NCBI GenBank assembly: GCA_030680075.1
Contig: JAUXWR010000148.1
Coordinates: 114,628 to 178,627, forward strand
Length of the DNA: 64,000 nucleotides
Direction of reading: 5' to 3'
DNA from: Legionella sp.
GTDB taxonomy: Bacteria > Pseudomonadota > Gammaproteobacteria > Legionellales > Legionellaceae
Positions 19,986 to 28,376 of this stretch are shown one piece after another. Both the position numbers and the translations under genes were made by a program. How positions within the stretch are numbered: the first letter of the stretch is position 1; the number at the start of each line of letters is the position of its first letter. Under the pieces are notes generated by a model. That model had not been told where the DNA came from. It did not search any database and saw only the letters and a list, made by a program, of their open reading frames with translations.

Positions 19986-20723
19986 TTAAAAGAGATAAGT
20001 AAGTTGAATGACTGCTTGATGGTTAAAGCAATACGTCGACTCTAAAGCAGGAAGATAAAAAATTGCTCCTCCGGCACCTGTATCCAGTATGCCTTTTCCT
20101 AAATCATACTTCCCCAAATAAGCAAAACGGTACCCTGCACCTAGACGTAATTGGTTGGATATGCTTACATCCAGCCCCAATCCAGTGGTATAAATAAAAC
20201 TTTTGTTGTTATGGCTTGCAAATGTGGCAGTTGCTACCTCACCTTGGTTTTGCGGCGTTACTTGAAATTTATAAGATTTATTAAATCCTTCACCTAAACC
20301 TATTATCAAATAAGGGCGATAATGCTCATGTAGCGTGAATAATAATTTATTCTCAGCTAATAATTGGCGGCTTACGATTTTATATTGATAATTCCATGTA
20401 TTAATCGCTGCCAGACTAAGTATTGGCGCTTGGGTTTCTTCTCCTTTAGAAGAGGAGTTAACGCTTTGATAAAAAGCGGCCCCGAATTGCCAGGCGAGCA
20501 CTTGGCTGAATGAATATTCAGCACCAATAAATCCACCAAGAGTTGGTTTAAACGCGTTCGCTTGATTGGGGGAGTAGTTAAAAAGTGTATTAGCAAAGAA
20601 AAGCGATTGTGATTTTTGACCTAAAGCGGTAGTCGCGCCACCGGTCAGAATGACAATGGGACGCATTGCATAGCTCGATATGGAAAAAGCAAAACAGGTT
20701 ATAAACGCCAGTGGAAATTTAAT
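19986..20723 (-). CDS. Outer-membrane beta-barrel protein, probable ATT start
   Basis: OmpA/OmpW-like small barrel: alternating beta strands, many aromatic residues, C-terminal TYLF ending in Phe as BAM substrates do. The first ATG in frame (20666) would give a protein with no signal peptide. Fifteen or more codons upstream the same frame encodes KFPLAFITCFAFSISSYA, a textbook signal peptide, preceded by ATT at 20723 with AAGGAAG four bases before it. A stop lies just upstream and no ATG, GTG or TTG intervenes. I therefore place the start at ATT. The mature protein has about 227 residues. It lies 36 bp upstream of the DUF3494 gene and probably shares its transcript. Confidence 0.75.
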   Translation of the reverse strand: MKFPLAFITCFAFSISSYAMRPIVILTGGATTALGQKSQSLFFANTLFNYSPNQANAFKPTLGGFIGAEYSFSQVLAWQFGAAFYQSVNSSSKGEETQAPILSLAAINTWNYQYKIVSRQLLAENKLLFTLHEHYRPYLIIGLGEGFNKSYKFQVTPQNQGEVATATFASHNNKSFIYTTGLGLDVSISNQLRLGAGYRFAYLGKYDLGKGILDTGAGGAIFYLPALESTYCFNHQAVIQLTYLF

Positions 20724-20928
20724 TTTTCTTCCTTAAAAATCAAAGCGAACTCTTTTCGCACTCTATTCTAGTCTCATTGGCTTGGTGAAGTGCCCCAGAT
20801 CGGAGCCTCGTTCATTGTTATAAACAAAGCTATAGAGTAGTAAACTCCGTTACTTAAGCAATAGTACTGAATATATATTGATTTAGCTAGTTGCAGCTTA
20901 GAGTCGATTATCGCTTAACAGTGAAGAT

Positions 20929-21360
20929 TTATATGTGGTTATCGCCGATTTGATGAAAATCTGTTTCTCCAAAAATGGCTGAATAATGAGCGTAATATTT
21001 AAACTCTAACAAGTTATTACTGGGGTCTTTAAGAAAAAAAGAGTGATGCTCAAGACGTGTGCCTGGAAAACGAATTTTTGGCGGAATTTCATAGGGAATA
21101 TTTTGAGTCTTTATTTGTTGAATAAAGGCATTAAATTCATTTTTATCAAGGAAAATTAAACCAAAATGTCGGGGGTAAATTCCTTCTTGCGCCGTAGGGA
21201 GGCTGTCAATTTTGTGAGCGACCAATTGATGCGAACCCAATTGAAAAATCAGCGCGTGCGCTGTTTCACGACCGAGTAAACATCCTAATTTATCTCGATA
21301 AAAACCCTTGGCAAGCTCAAAATTATGAACGGGAAATGCCAGGTGGAATAATGTATTCAT
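20929..21360 (-). CDS. VOC-family (glyoxalase/dioxygenase-like) protein
   Basis: Protein of 143 residues with a vicinal-oxygen-chelate fold: LFHLAFPVHNFELAKGFYRDKLGC at the N-terminus, RHFGLIFLDKNEF in the second half and LEHHSFFLKDPSNNLLEFKYY at the end, giving likely metal ligands His and Glu. Substrate unknown; similar proteins are glyoxalases, fosfomycin enzymes or dioxygenases. It starts one base after the PhnD-like gene stops, so the two form an operon. Its 3' end is duplicated at 16.7 kb. Confidence 0.85.
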   Translation of the reverse strand: MNTLFHLAFPVHNFELAKGFYRDKLGCLLGRETAHALIFQLGSHQLVAHKIDSLPTAQEGIYPRHFGLIFLDKNEFNAFIQQIKTQNIPYEIPPKIRFPGTRLEHHSFFLKDPSNNLLEFKYYAHYSAIFGETDFHQIGDNHI

Positions 21361-21361
21361 C

Positions 21362-22063
21362 TTAATTAAGCTTTAAGTGAAAGTGTTTAATAGCCGACAT
21401 TATTCGCTCCCTAAAATTATTGATTAAATCAACATCGACCGCTTTAAATCCATTAAAAAATGACTTTTTATCACTTGATTTAAAATTAATAATGCTATTT
21501 TTTAAAGTCTCAGCGATGGGTAGCTTACTAAGAATGAGCGGTGTGGGTAAGTCATTTTTTGACCCCAACTCCTCTACCCGTTGGGTCGCTTCAGGATTAT
21601 CTTGTAATATAATATCCCAAACCATCGCCGTATCAATGCTTTGGTCGGCAACTTTAAACAACAAATCTTGAAACCCTTTTGTATCAATAAAATTAATGAA
21701 GTTGGTGGATACCGATTTTTCCATAAAATAAATCAAGGGTGCCCAAAAACTGGTAGTGCAATATTGATTTACTCGTCCAAATTGAGAAGAGACTATCTCT
21801 GATAACGACATTTTCTTTTTATTAACTAATACGGAAGTTAAATGCAGGGCTTGCTGAAGCCCAAAAGTTGCTTGAGCTATCATTGAATATGACGTTAGGT
21901 AGGGGAGTGTGCCTGCGGGAACAAACACTAAAGGTAATTTATTTGTTTCAAAATCATGCAATAACTGTTTAATGTCATGATAAGCCTTGGTTTTTAAAGG
22001 AATAGTTATAAAATCATCTGGCAGACCTAAATTATCATCGTAGCCTAAGAGTAGAGTATTCAT
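21362..22063 (-). CDS. PhnD/SBP-like domain protein
   Basis: Protein of 233 residues that resembles the PhnD/SsuA-type periplasmic-binding fold: FVPAGTLPYLTSYSMIAQATFG, LVNKKKMSLSEIVSSQFGRVNQYCTTSFWAPL and DTAMVWDIILQDNP follow the order of ligand-loop segments in phosphonate-binding proteins. It has no signal peptide, which is unusual for a solute-binding protein, and no ABC genes lie nearby. It is translated just upstream of the VOC gene. A metabolic sensing or unknown enzymatic role is possible; the family assignment is moderate. Confidence 0.6.
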   Translation of the reverse strand: MNTLLLGYDDNLGLPDDFITIPLKTKAYHDIKQLLHDFETNKLPLVFVPAGTLPYLTSYSMIAQATFGLQQALHLTSVLVNKKKMSLSEIVSSQFGRVNQYCTTSFWAPLIYFMEKSVSTNFINFIDTKGFQDLLFKVADQSIDTAMVWDIILQDNPEATQRVEELGSKNDLPTPLILSKLPIAETLKNSIINFKSSDKKSFFNGFKAVDVDLINNFRERIMSAIKHFHLKLN

Positions 22064-22077
22064 ATCTGTCCCTTATT

Positions 22078-22740
22078 TCAATTTATAGAGGGATTAGGTT
22101 CAGCTAATAGGAGGCTGCTGGCTTTGAGATTTTTGACCCACTTATCCCGATTCTCTTTACCCATATCTTCTTTTTTAATCACGTAATGCAAAATATAAAA
22201 ACCATCAGAACCTTTACTAATTTTCTGCAGTTCATCCTGGATTAAATTTGAGGGACTTGCGATTTGAAATTCAAGTAAAATATAGTCAGGTGTCGCCTCA
22301 ATAATGGTGACTTTAGGATTAAGACCTGTTTTTTTCAGGTTGTCCAGAATGGAATTTGCATATTCTTCTAACGTAATTTTATTTTGTAAATTCGGTATAA
22401 ATTGACTGGTGATCATTTCTTGCCATTGATCAACTGTATCCGGAGAGGTTAAATATTCGATTGTTGTAATCGTATCATTTTTTATTCCCCAGGAAGCTTG
22501 CCAGTTGCGGTCGTCAAACACAATTTTTTGTTTTTCATAATTTTTTAAAGCAGGATCAATAGGGAGTGTCTGAGTTTCTTTTAGGGTATTGCAATATAAG
22601 CCATCTTTATTAGTAAAAAATTCCACACAGTCAGGATTATTTTTATCATTAACTTTAACCGGTGTAGCGCTATTTTCTCCGTGAACACTTACGCCATACA
22701 AACAAAATAATAAAACGCCTAATTGTTGATATTTACGCAT
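22078..22740 (-). CDS. Secreted hypothetical protein
   Basis: Unrecognised 220-residue protein with a signal peptide (about residues 1-21, ending VHGEN). A mixed alpha/beta body follows, with a Cys pair (PDCVEFF and LYCNTL) that could form a disulfide in the periplasm. It lies 14 bp upstream of the PhnD-like gene and is probably first in the three-gene run secreted protein - PhnD-like - VOC. No function is assigned. Confidence 0.65.
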   Translation of the reverse strand: MRKYQQLGVLLFCLYGVSVHGENSATPVKVNDKNNPDCVEFFTNKDGLYCNTLKETQTLPIDPALKNYEKQKIVFDDRNWQASWGIKNDTITTIEYLTSPDTVDQWQEMITSQFIPNLQNKITLEEYANSILDNLKKTGLNPKVTIIEATPDYILLEFQIASPSNLIQDELQKISKGSDGFYILHYVIKKEDMGKENRDKWVKNLKASSLLLAEPNPSIN

Positions 22741-22808
22741 TACTCACTTCCTTGTTTGAGATATGCTTAATTGTAGTAGAATATTGAGCCAAATTTTTGT
22801 GAAAATTT

Positions 22809-23306
22809 CTACGATTGCCGTCCATGACAATTTTTGTATTTCTTTTGACTGCCGCAGGGACAAGGACTATTGCGAGGCACAGGCATTTTTTTCGATGTTT
22901 TTGTAGGGGCAGGGATAAATCCTTGTGTGTAATACCATTTTCCATCTAATAATTGAAATTCGCTGCGCTCATGAATAGCCTGGCGTTTTCCATCCACATC
23001 ATCGAAGGCTGCAATAAATTCTACAAAACCCTGCGCTTCTTTTAACAGCTCCGGGAAGGTATTGATTATTTTTAAATCAATCCATCTTACACGACTTGCC
23101 CAGTGCTCTGTCTCTTGTTCATCAAATCCCACTAATGCGTTACTCCGCATGGTGTCTTTGATATAGCCAATATTCGCTTGGGTAAAGGCTGTGAAACGCG
23201 ACCGCATTAAAGCTTCAGGGGTAGGGGCGTTTTTCAACTGATCAATATAGAGGCCACAGCAATGGTTATAAGTTAACTTAGAGCCGCAGGGGCAATGAGG
23301 TTGCAT
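22809..23306 (-). CDS. ychJ: YchJ-family SEC-C zinc protein
   Basis: YchJ/UPF0225 protein of 165 residues with a SEC-C zinc motif at each end: CPCGSKLTYNHCC (6-18) and CPCGSQKKYKNCH near the C-terminus. Between them is an NTF2-like domain (ALMRSRFTAFTQANIGYIKDTM...FVEFIAAF). Length and architecture match E. coli YchJ. The biochemical role is unknown; SEC-C motifs often bind ribosomes or SecB-type partners. It reads away from the tRNA genes. Confidence 0.9.
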   Translation of the reverse strand: MQPHCPCGSKLTYNHCCGLYIDQLKNAPTPEALMRSRFTAFTQANIGYIKDTMRSNALVGFDEQETEHWASRVRWIDLKIINTFPELLKEAQGFVEFIAAFDDVDGKRQAIHERSEFQLLDGKWYYTQGFIPAPTKTSKKMPVPRNSPCPCGSQKKYKNCHGRQS

Positions 23307-23411
23307 ATATTACAGTGAAGTGAAATGTGGTATGCATTATATCAGATTTATTTTTGTAAAAGACCGAGTTGCTGCAAAAGCTTAATTGTTAGCATATTTT
23401 ATAAAAATTCC

Positions 23412-23440
23412 TTGACAGTATGGAGGGTCGTCATTAAACT
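23412..23440 (+). promoter_or_regulatory. Promoter of the tRNA-Ala/tRNA-Glu pair
   Basis: Perfect -35 TTGACA (23412-23417), 17-bp spacer, -10 TAAACT (23435-23440), then a GC-rich discriminator GCGAGTC. Initiation would fall a few bases before the tRNA-Ala 5' end at 23455. A GC-rich discriminator is typical of stringently controlled stable-RNA promoters. Confidence 0.8.
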
Positions 23441-23454
23441 GCGAGTCTTATTTT

Positions 23455-23530
<76 letters not shown>

Positions 23531-23565
23531 GCATTAATTTGATTATTGATGGAATAACGTTCAAG

Positions 23566-23641
23566 GTCCCCATCGTCTAGAGGCCTAGGACACTGCCCTT
23601 TCACGGCGGTAACAGGGGTTCGAATCCCCTTGGGGACGCCA
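23566..23641 (+). tRNA. tRNA-Glu(UUC)
   Basis: A 76-base cloverleaf starting GTCCCCATCGTCTAGAGG, anticodon stem CTGCC/GGCGG around CTTTCAC with anticodon TTC at 23600-23602, T-arm GTTCGAATCC, acceptor partner TGGGGAC and encoded CCA ending at 23641. A run of T follows (23642 onward), suiting termination. It is probably cotranscribed with tRNA-Ala, 35 bp apart. Confidence 0.97.
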
Positions 23642-23655
23642 TTTTTTGGCTTGTG

Positions 23656-24978
23656 TTATAACCGTTCAAATATCGTGCGGGTATTAAAGCCAAACAATCG
23701 TTCATGCATCCTATATGCGTATTCATCAGTCATATTGGCAATATAATCACACACTACTCTTCGTGCTGTATTTTCATCTTTTGCCTCATTAAATAAGGCT
23801 CGATTTTTATTATCCAGCAAACTGCCGGGGTTTGAGCTGAACGCTTCAAAAAGACGCAAGACAACAGTTTGGCCTCCATATTCAAAGGTGCGGGCTTCTT
23901 GTGAATCAATAACATGTCTGTAGATACAACTCATTAAATAATCGAGCAATAATGCAGCTTCCTCATGCAGGCGCACATTATGTTTCAACAGCATGTTTTC
24001 AAAATTTTCATCTGTAATTGTTATATGAGTCGCTGTGATAAAATAATTAACCATTTCGCCAATCGCTTGTTTGCGATTACATAACTCAGTTGAGAATAAT
24101 CCATCAAGAAGCGAGTTCTGATTATTTACGAGAGTAGTGTGACTTAGCAGGTCGTGAAATTCCGCATTATCAAGTTGGTCACGGCTGATTAAACGCAGAT
24201 GAATAGCATCCTCAAGATCATGCACCCCATAAGCGATATCGTCCGCAATATTCATGATAGAACAATCAAATGAATGAAAGGCCGCTTTCCCATGTCGATT
24301 TCCCAGAGGGGAGAGCTTGAGTGACTGGAATAGCTGAATATCTTCTTTAGTAAACGGGGATAGTAACCAGTCAACTTCTGGTTGTTCACTATCAAAATAA
24401 GCCTTTGGTGGTAGCCAATCGTTAACGCGAATGGTTTTATTAAGCGTTGGTACAAATACTGGTAACTCAGGGGCTACTACTTTGGCATGGTTCACCGGAT
24501 ATTTAAGAATACCAAGCAGTGCGCGTCTTGTTAAATCAAGACCAAACTTGCCATAACTGTTTTCAATTTTTGTTAATAAGCGAAGTGTTTGTCCGTTACC
24601 TTCAAAACCGCCATGCAAGCGCATCATGAAGTTAAGTGCGACTTCCCCACCATGACCAAAAGGGGGGTGGCCTATGTCGTGTAGTAAGCAGATTACACTT
24701 ACTAAATCATCATTGGGTAAAAAGCCCGGGATGATGCCATCTTTATAATTAATGGCGAGATTGCGTACGATACTTCGCCCAATGGAGTCAACTTCCAGTG
24801 AGTGAGTTAGGCGCGTGCGATGAAAGTCGCCTTCGTCTGTCCCCAAAATTTGGGTTTTGCGCTGCAAGCGACGAAAAGCCGGGCAATGAATTACTCGTGT
24901 TCGGTCTCTTTCATAAGAATCCCGGTGATCGTTTATGCCGCGTTGATTAGTTTGTCCTGAGCGTCTATGTGTCCACAT
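23656..24978 (-). CDS. dgt: dGTPase-like triphosphohydrolase
   Basis: HD-domain deoxynucleotide triphosphohydrolase of 440 residues, the shorter Dgt type (E. coli Dgt is 505). Key residues: RLTHSLEVD gives the first His, LLHDIGHPPFGHGG the HD pair, and NIADDIAYGVHDLED the last Asp. It converts dNTPs, mainly dGTP, to deoxynucleosides plus tripolyphosphate and affects dNTP pools; related enzymes take part in phage defence. It is convergent with the tRNA genes. No ribosome site is obvious before the ATG. Confidence 0.9.
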   Translation of the reverse strand: MWTHRRSGQTNQRGINDHRDSYERDRTRVIHCPAFRRLQRKTQILGTDEGDFHRTRLTHSLEVDSIGRSIVRNLAINYKDGIIPGFLPNDDLVSVICLLHDIGHPPFGHGGEVALNFMMRLHGGFEGNGQTLRLLTKIENSYGKFGLDLTRRALLGILKYPVNHAKVVAPELPVFVPTLNKTIRVNDWLPPKAYFDSEQPEVDWLLSPFTKEDIQLFQSLKLSPLGNRHGKAAFHSFDCSIMNIADDIAYGVHDLEDAIHLRLISRDQLDNAEFHDLLSHTTLVNNQNSLLDGLFSTELCNRKQAIGEMVNYFITATHITITDENFENMLLKHNVRLHEEAALLLDYLMSCIYRHVIDSQEARTFEYGGQTVVLRLFEAFSSNPGSLLDNKNRALFNEAKDENTARRVVCDYIANMTDEYAYRMHERLFGFNTRTIFERL

Positions 24979-25130
24979 TTTTTTATACTTTCAAATAGCA
25001 ATGGGATACTTTATGCCATAGGATTAAAGGAGACAACAAGTCTTGCTAAAGTTTTTTCAAATTTGGCGGCTAATAAGAGCGTGAGCGGAAAAATTATCTC
25101 CACGAAGAATAGAACAAAGGAGAATGCAGG

Positions 25131-25724
25131 ATGAATAAATTACAACGACTGGTTACTCTAAGCTTTTGTGTCAGCATGCTTTCAGCATGTACTAACATGA
25201 ATGATCCAGTGAGCTATCCTGGGAGTAATGGAGGCGGGTATGTGGGTGGTTATGGTCAGAGCCCGACTTACAGTTATGATCAAATGCAGTATTACCAATA
25301 TCAGCAAAATTATCAGCGAAGGTCTAGTTATAATATTGGTACTGATTATGGTTATGACGGTGGGTCTCGTGGACAAGTCACCGTTCCTGACTCATATCAC
25401 GTAGGTGCTTATCATTCACCAACAGCGGCTAAAGATAGGGATAGAAGGTGGGTGAGTAGTCAAAATCCGCAGGGTTACACCATTGAAATTGCGGATGATG
25501 AGAAAGCCTCGCAGGTCGCTAAAAAACTTTATCAGATTCCCAAAAAAGAACCCATGGCCGAGATTAAATATCAGCGTGATGGCAAAGCCTATTATAAAGG
25601 TTTGTATGGAACTTATGTAAATCCTGAAGAGGCGCAAAAAGCGCTTAATTCGCTGCCGGATGATGTTAAGCAGGGGGCGGGGATTAGAAATTGGGGAAAT
25701 TTGCAAAACAATATTAGTGAGTAG
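25131..25724 (+). CDS. SPOR-domain lipoprotein
   Basis: Envelope lipoprotein of 197 residues. Lipobox LSAC with Cys20, then a long low-complexity Gly/Tyr/Gln/Ser linker (about 25-95). A C-terminal SPOR domain (about 118-190: GYTIEIADDEKASQVAKKL...YYKGLYGTYVNPEEAQKALNSL) binds denuded septal glycan. Likely in the periplasm at the division site, but RlpA, DamX or FtsN equivalence cannot be claimed: no other domain is present. AAAGGAG at 25117-25122 sets the start. A palindromic element follows the stop. Confidence 0.85.
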   Translation: MNKLQRLVTLSFCVSMLSACTNMNDPVSYPGSNGGGYVGGYGQSPTYSYDQMQYYQYQQNYQRRSSYNIGTDYGYDGGSRGQVTVPDSYHVGAYHSPTAAKDRDRRWVSSQNPQGYTIEIADDEKASQVAKKLYQIPKKEPMAEIKYQRDGKAYYKGLYGTYVNPEEAQKALNSLPDDVKQGAGIRNWGNLQNNISE

Positions 25725-25750
25725 AATTGTAAATGTCCACGTGCCGTGCT

Positions 25751-25922
25751 CTATGCAAGGCATTGCGACTTGCATAGATCGCCATGCCTTGGGTCTCGTG
25801 CCTGGAATAACTTCTTCTCTTTCTAGCCTGTGAAAACTCGCTGTCTCCATCCATGGAGCGCTCATGAAAAACTTCCTGTTTTTCAATGGTTTTCACAGGC
25901 TAGAAAGAGAAGAAGTTATTCC
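25751..25922. repeat. Compound inverted-repeat element with perfect 34-bp arms
   Basis: The arm at 25804-25837 begins GGAATAACTTCTTCTC; its exact 34-bp complement is at 25889-25922. The 51-base interior has a smaller hairpin (GAAAAAC/GTTTTTC). A further stem precedes it: CTATGCAAG (25751-25759) with CTTGCATAG (25769-25777). AAGGCAT (25757-25763) can instead pair with ATGCCTT (25784-25790). No coding capacity of note. It lies 27 bp after the SPOR gene. Confidence 0.85.
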
Positions 25923-25983
25923 TTCAAGTCTTGATGTGAACAAGTCAAAGTTGGATATTATTTTCAGCCGCTTAAGGACTGAG

Positions 25984-28260
25984 TTACTGCAGCGCACACA
26001 TGCCAGGACTCTCTTCAGCCTTAGCCACATTTAGATCGTTACGTAGTTGTTTAAGATCGGCGCTTCTTACTTCATTCAAGTGGCTAACAGCCGTCAAATC
26101 CCTGAGGCCCATAACCCACAGGCTATGTTCATCACCGCGTCTTATCCCCATTGCCTCGTAATACCCCATGTATATTGCAAAATCAAAACCAAGCCCCGAA
26201 TTTTCACCAATAGGTAAAGGAAACCAACGCTCAAGTCTCTTAGTTTCCAAATTATAAAATGCTAACACCCGGGGCAATGACGGTTCATTAAATTCGTGAA
26301 ATGACGGTTCATTAAATTCGTTAAAAGAGCGATCAGGCCTGCAATACTCATGAACCACGTGCGCCGGCAAATCGCATTGAGAAATTCCAACCGTCCGCCA
26401 GGCCTCGTCATTTTCATTTTTAGTTCGCTTATCGAACTGTTCTACATAATTTTTTAGTGCATTTATAAGAGGCGTAAAATCAAAATGTCTGGATTGTTTA
26501 ACTTCCCCCTGTTGGAGGTAGGTGAGGCCATTTTTCTCGATTGCGTCACATTTTTTGAGCATTTCTCTTTTTGTTTCGTTATCCATATGTTTTATTAACA
26601 TACGGCACATATGCGTGTCTTTTGCCCAATAGGCATATTCGAACGCGGTGCAGTTAAAGGTTCGTCCTGAGTAATCGATGAATGGTTCTGCTTGTAATAA
26701 AAATTGTGCACCAGGGTTTGCTTTAAGTAGATTTTCCGCTTCAACTTGCTCGCCTCTTGCGACATGAAGCAAAAACTTAGGCACTTGTATGCCCTTGATT
26801 TGTGGTGAGGCCAGAATTTCATCTTTTTGTTCTTGGGGCAATTTATCCAGCACCGCTTGCAATTGGTCTTCATCTTTAATTTTTGCTATGAGCTCCTCAA
26901 CGCTGAGCTCGATTGTTGCATGAACCGATGGGTTGCCCAGGGTGATAGCCTCTTCTAGCGTGTTAAAATCATCGAGGATATTTTCAAAATAGTCAGGGGC
27001 GAGTTCTGGAAAGCCGGCTCGAATAAATAATGAAAAATCAAGGCAAATAGAGCCTTTGTGACTGACAAAAGGGCCTTTATTGCTGTTATCAAGGATGATA
27101 AACTCATCGAAGTGAGGCGCTTTTCTTATTTCGCTATAGTGTTGTGTAAATTTCTTTTTTATTTGTGCACAGTCTGCCGGAGCTAATGTTCTCTTGAGGC
27201 CAAAGTCTTGACTTTTTTCATTCAAGAAATGAAGTAAAGCATCTTCTATGTTATCGCCATTGTATATAGACAGCACAATGGCTGCGACGCCTTCGCTCAA
27301 TTCTTCGGAGTTATCGAGAACTTCGCCAAAATTTACAGAACTTATTGCATTGGCGCGGCAATAGATATTCATGCTAGCCAGAAAAAATTGCGTGATAATC
27401 GACAGCTCTTCTGCATCGTTTCTGGTGTAAAAAGGCGACTCGTTCAGGGTATTAAAGAGCTCAGGAGCAGAAACAGATAAGAGCATATTAATATATTCTT
27501 CAGCTGAGGCAGAATCCTCATTATAGGCTAAAATGCCATCAATATACGCTTTGGTCAGCGGTTGATTGCCACTGGTTTGGTTAAAATCTACCACTACTCC
27601 CAATTGATTTTTAGTGACTTCTGTTAACTCGAGCTGCATGCCTGCAAAATCATTGTTTTCTCCCGCAGGTGATGCCAGTACTTTCGCAATGATTCTGTTT
27701 TTGGCATTGTCGAGGTTTTTTGTGACACCTTGATAAGCCTCTGATAGCGTGTCATAAAATACGCTTGGGTCATTCCGTTTGACGCTAAATACCGGATTAA
27801 CAAAACGAAGAAAGTTATCTATTCTTTTCGGTCTTAAGACCATGCTATAGAGATTGGCCGTTTCTTTCTTCATCATCTCTTGCAGTACTAATGGGTATTC
27901 AGCAAAAGCGAGGTTTAATGGATTTAATACCGCAGATTTTAAAACAGCATCAACGGCCATAATATACTGGTTAATTTGCGAAAGGCGCTCTTCTTTTTTT
28001 GTTTTGATGACATTGTCGTCAAGTAGTCTAATATCAAATTCTAACGCTTTTTTATAAGCGGTTAATTCATCAAGCACCGCCCGTTGATGCACACCCCGAG
28101 TTTTACCAAAAAACTCTTGTAAGGCAAAAACCGATTTACATGTATTATCTAAGCCTATTTCTGTGCCACTGACAATGGGCATTAACACGTGAACTTGATT
28201 GGTTTCTGGATTAATAAATAAGTAGCGTGGATTGGTAGGCTCTGTTAAGGGAAATTTCAT
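25984..28260 (-). CDS. Effector-like protein with C-terminal CaaX-type box
   Basis: Orphan of 758 residues without signal peptide. An N-terminal helical region (about 1-170) is followed by an ankyrin-like stretch (about 465-560: VPKFLLHVARGEQVEAENLLKANP, AFEYAYWAKDTHMCRMLIKH). The region WRTVGISQCDLPAHVVHEYCRP comes next, then an 8-residue duplication FNEFNEPS/FHEFNEPS encoded by a 24-bp direct repeat. The last four residues are CALQ (C755), a CaaX motif. I believe the WRTVG...EYCRPDRSF block recurs in Legionella effectors. Effector status and host prenylation are inference; no L. pneumophila name is assigned. No ribosome site stands out. Confidence 0.65.
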   Translation of the reverse strand: MKFPLTEPTNPRYLFINPETNQVHVLMPIVSGTEIGLDNTCKSVFALQEFFGKTRGVHQRAVLDELTAYKKALEFDIRLLDDNVIKTKKEERLSQINQYIMAVDAVLKSAVLNPLNLAFAEYPLVLQEMMKKETANLYSMVLRPKRIDNFLRFVNPVFSVKRNDPSVFYDTLSEAYQGVTKNLDNAKNRIIAKVLASPAGENNDFAGMQLELTEVTKNQLGVVVDFNQTSGNQPLTKAYIDGILAYNEDSASAEEYINMLLSVSAPELFNTLNESPFYTRNDAEELSIITQFFLASMNIYCRANAISSVNFGEVLDNSEELSEGVAAIVLSIYNGDNIEDALLHFLNEKSQDFGLKRTLAPADCAQIKKKFTQHYSEIRKAPHFDEFIILDNSNKGPFVSHKGSICLDFSLFIRAGFPELAPDYFENILDDFNTLEEAITLGNPSVHATIELSVEELIAKIKDEDQLQAVLDKLPQEQKDEILASPQIKGIQVPKFLLHVARGEQVEAENLLKANPGAQFLLQAEPFIDYSGRTFNCTAFEYAYWAKDTHMCRMLIKHMDNETKREMLKKCDAIEKNGLTYLQQGEVKQSRHFDFTPLINALKNYVEQFDKRTKNENDEAWRTVGISQCDLPAHVVHEYCRPDRSFNEFNEPSFHEFNEPSLPRVLAFYNLETKRLERWFPLPIGENSGLGFDFAIYMGYYEAMGIRRGDEHSLWVMGLRDLTAVSHLNEVRSADLKQLRNDLNVAKAEESPGMCALQ

Positions 28261-28376
28261 CGTTCAGTCTTTTTTCAGTAATCGGTATTTGCAAGCATTG
28301 TAGCTCAATTATGTGTCAGTATGAATTCATTTTCTCCTTAAATAGGGTCTTGAAGATTGATGAGCAGGAAGCGGTA

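Noticed and set aside
25416..25896. Reverse ORFs of 156 and 60 codons over the SPOR gene end and palindrome
   Set aside because: Antisense to a convincing lipoprotein gene and dependent on the inverted repeat sequence.
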